Of a stretch of DNA of 17,875 bases, positions 17,821 to 17,875 are shown in pieces. The notes under the pieces were generated by a model. That model was not told where the DNA came from. It was given only the letters and a program-made list of their open reading frames with translations, and searched no databases. Source of the stretch: Hyphomonas sp. (GTDB lineage Bacteria; Pseudomonadota; Alphaproteobacteria; Caulobacterales; Hyphomonadaceae); assembly GCA_024743015.1 (NCBI GenBank), contig JANSXJ010000030.1, forward strand, positions 1 to 17,875, in the 5' to 3' direction. The translations under genes and the position numbers were made by a program. How positions within the stretch are numbered: position 1 is the first letter of the stretch; each line of letters begins with the position of its first letter.

Positions 17821-17875
17821 CTAGCAGGCTTCGCCATTTGGCAGACCGCAGGTCCAGCCTTGCCACCAGGTATCG
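17821..17875 (-). CDS. C-terminal end of a probable secreted protein (5' part outside window)
   Basis: Seventeen codons are visible before a TAG at 17821-17823, reading DTWWQGWTCGLPNGEAC. The two cysteines, the Trp-rich WWxGWT motif and the position just upstream of a TonB-dependent receptor and before a terminator suggest the end of an exported protein with a disulphide near its C-terminus. I associate endings of this kind with proteins encoded next to such receptors in related Alphaproteobacteria, but this rests on memory and a short sequence. The frame is supported by the stop being followed immediately by a good terminator. Confidence 0.5.
   Translation of the reverse strand, partial: DTWWQGWTCGLPNGEAC

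Overview
The window reads as chromosomal DNA of an alphaproteobacterium. Gene families, moderately high GC and gene order fit the Caulobacterales/Maricaulales/Hyphomonadaceae area. This placement is inferred from protein style (T2SS set, RGLGDRY-type TonB receptor, short RNase E/G beside yacG), not from a marker gene search.

Layout, left to right. A truncated GNAT acetyltransferase on the + strand (1-326) runs convergently into guaB (IMP dehydrogenase, 323-1777, -), and their stop codons overlap. The 450-base interval 1778-2231 holds the guaB leader and a + strand relic of the C-terminus of a beta-lactamase-family serine hydrolase. From 14925 down to 2232 one continuous minus-strand array of 15 genes follows: gspC, D, E, F, G, H, I, J, K, L, M and N (a full core type II secretion system), then an uncharacterised lipoprotein, a short RNase E/G-family protein and yacG. 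Gaps are at most 52 bases, and from gspH onward every junction overlaps by 1 to about 14 bases, so all 15 genes may form one transcription unit. Upstream of gspC lie a candidate promoter and a hairpin. Beyond them is a large TonB-dependent receptor (15093-17696, -), itself preceded by a rho-independent terminator and the last 17 codons of a further minus-strand gene.

How the genes work together. GspC/D form the inner/outer-membrane link and the secretin channel. GspE (ATPase) with GspF, L and M form the inner-membrane motor platform. GspG is the major pseudopilin and GspH, I, J and K the minor tip pseudopilins; GspN is accessory. Not encoded here are the prepilin peptidase GspO/PilD, a recognisable GspS/AspS pilotin, and GspAB. 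The lipoprotein after gspN is the most interesting unknown. The RNase E/G-like protein keeps the family's two catalytic aspartates at the exact E. coli spacing but lacks the zinc-link cysteines. No CRISPR array, IS element, tRNA or rRNA was seen. I found no clearly new system; the most unusual points are the lipoprotein/RNase/YacG tail of the secretion operon, the TTG starts of two minor pseudopilins, and the hydrolase relic.
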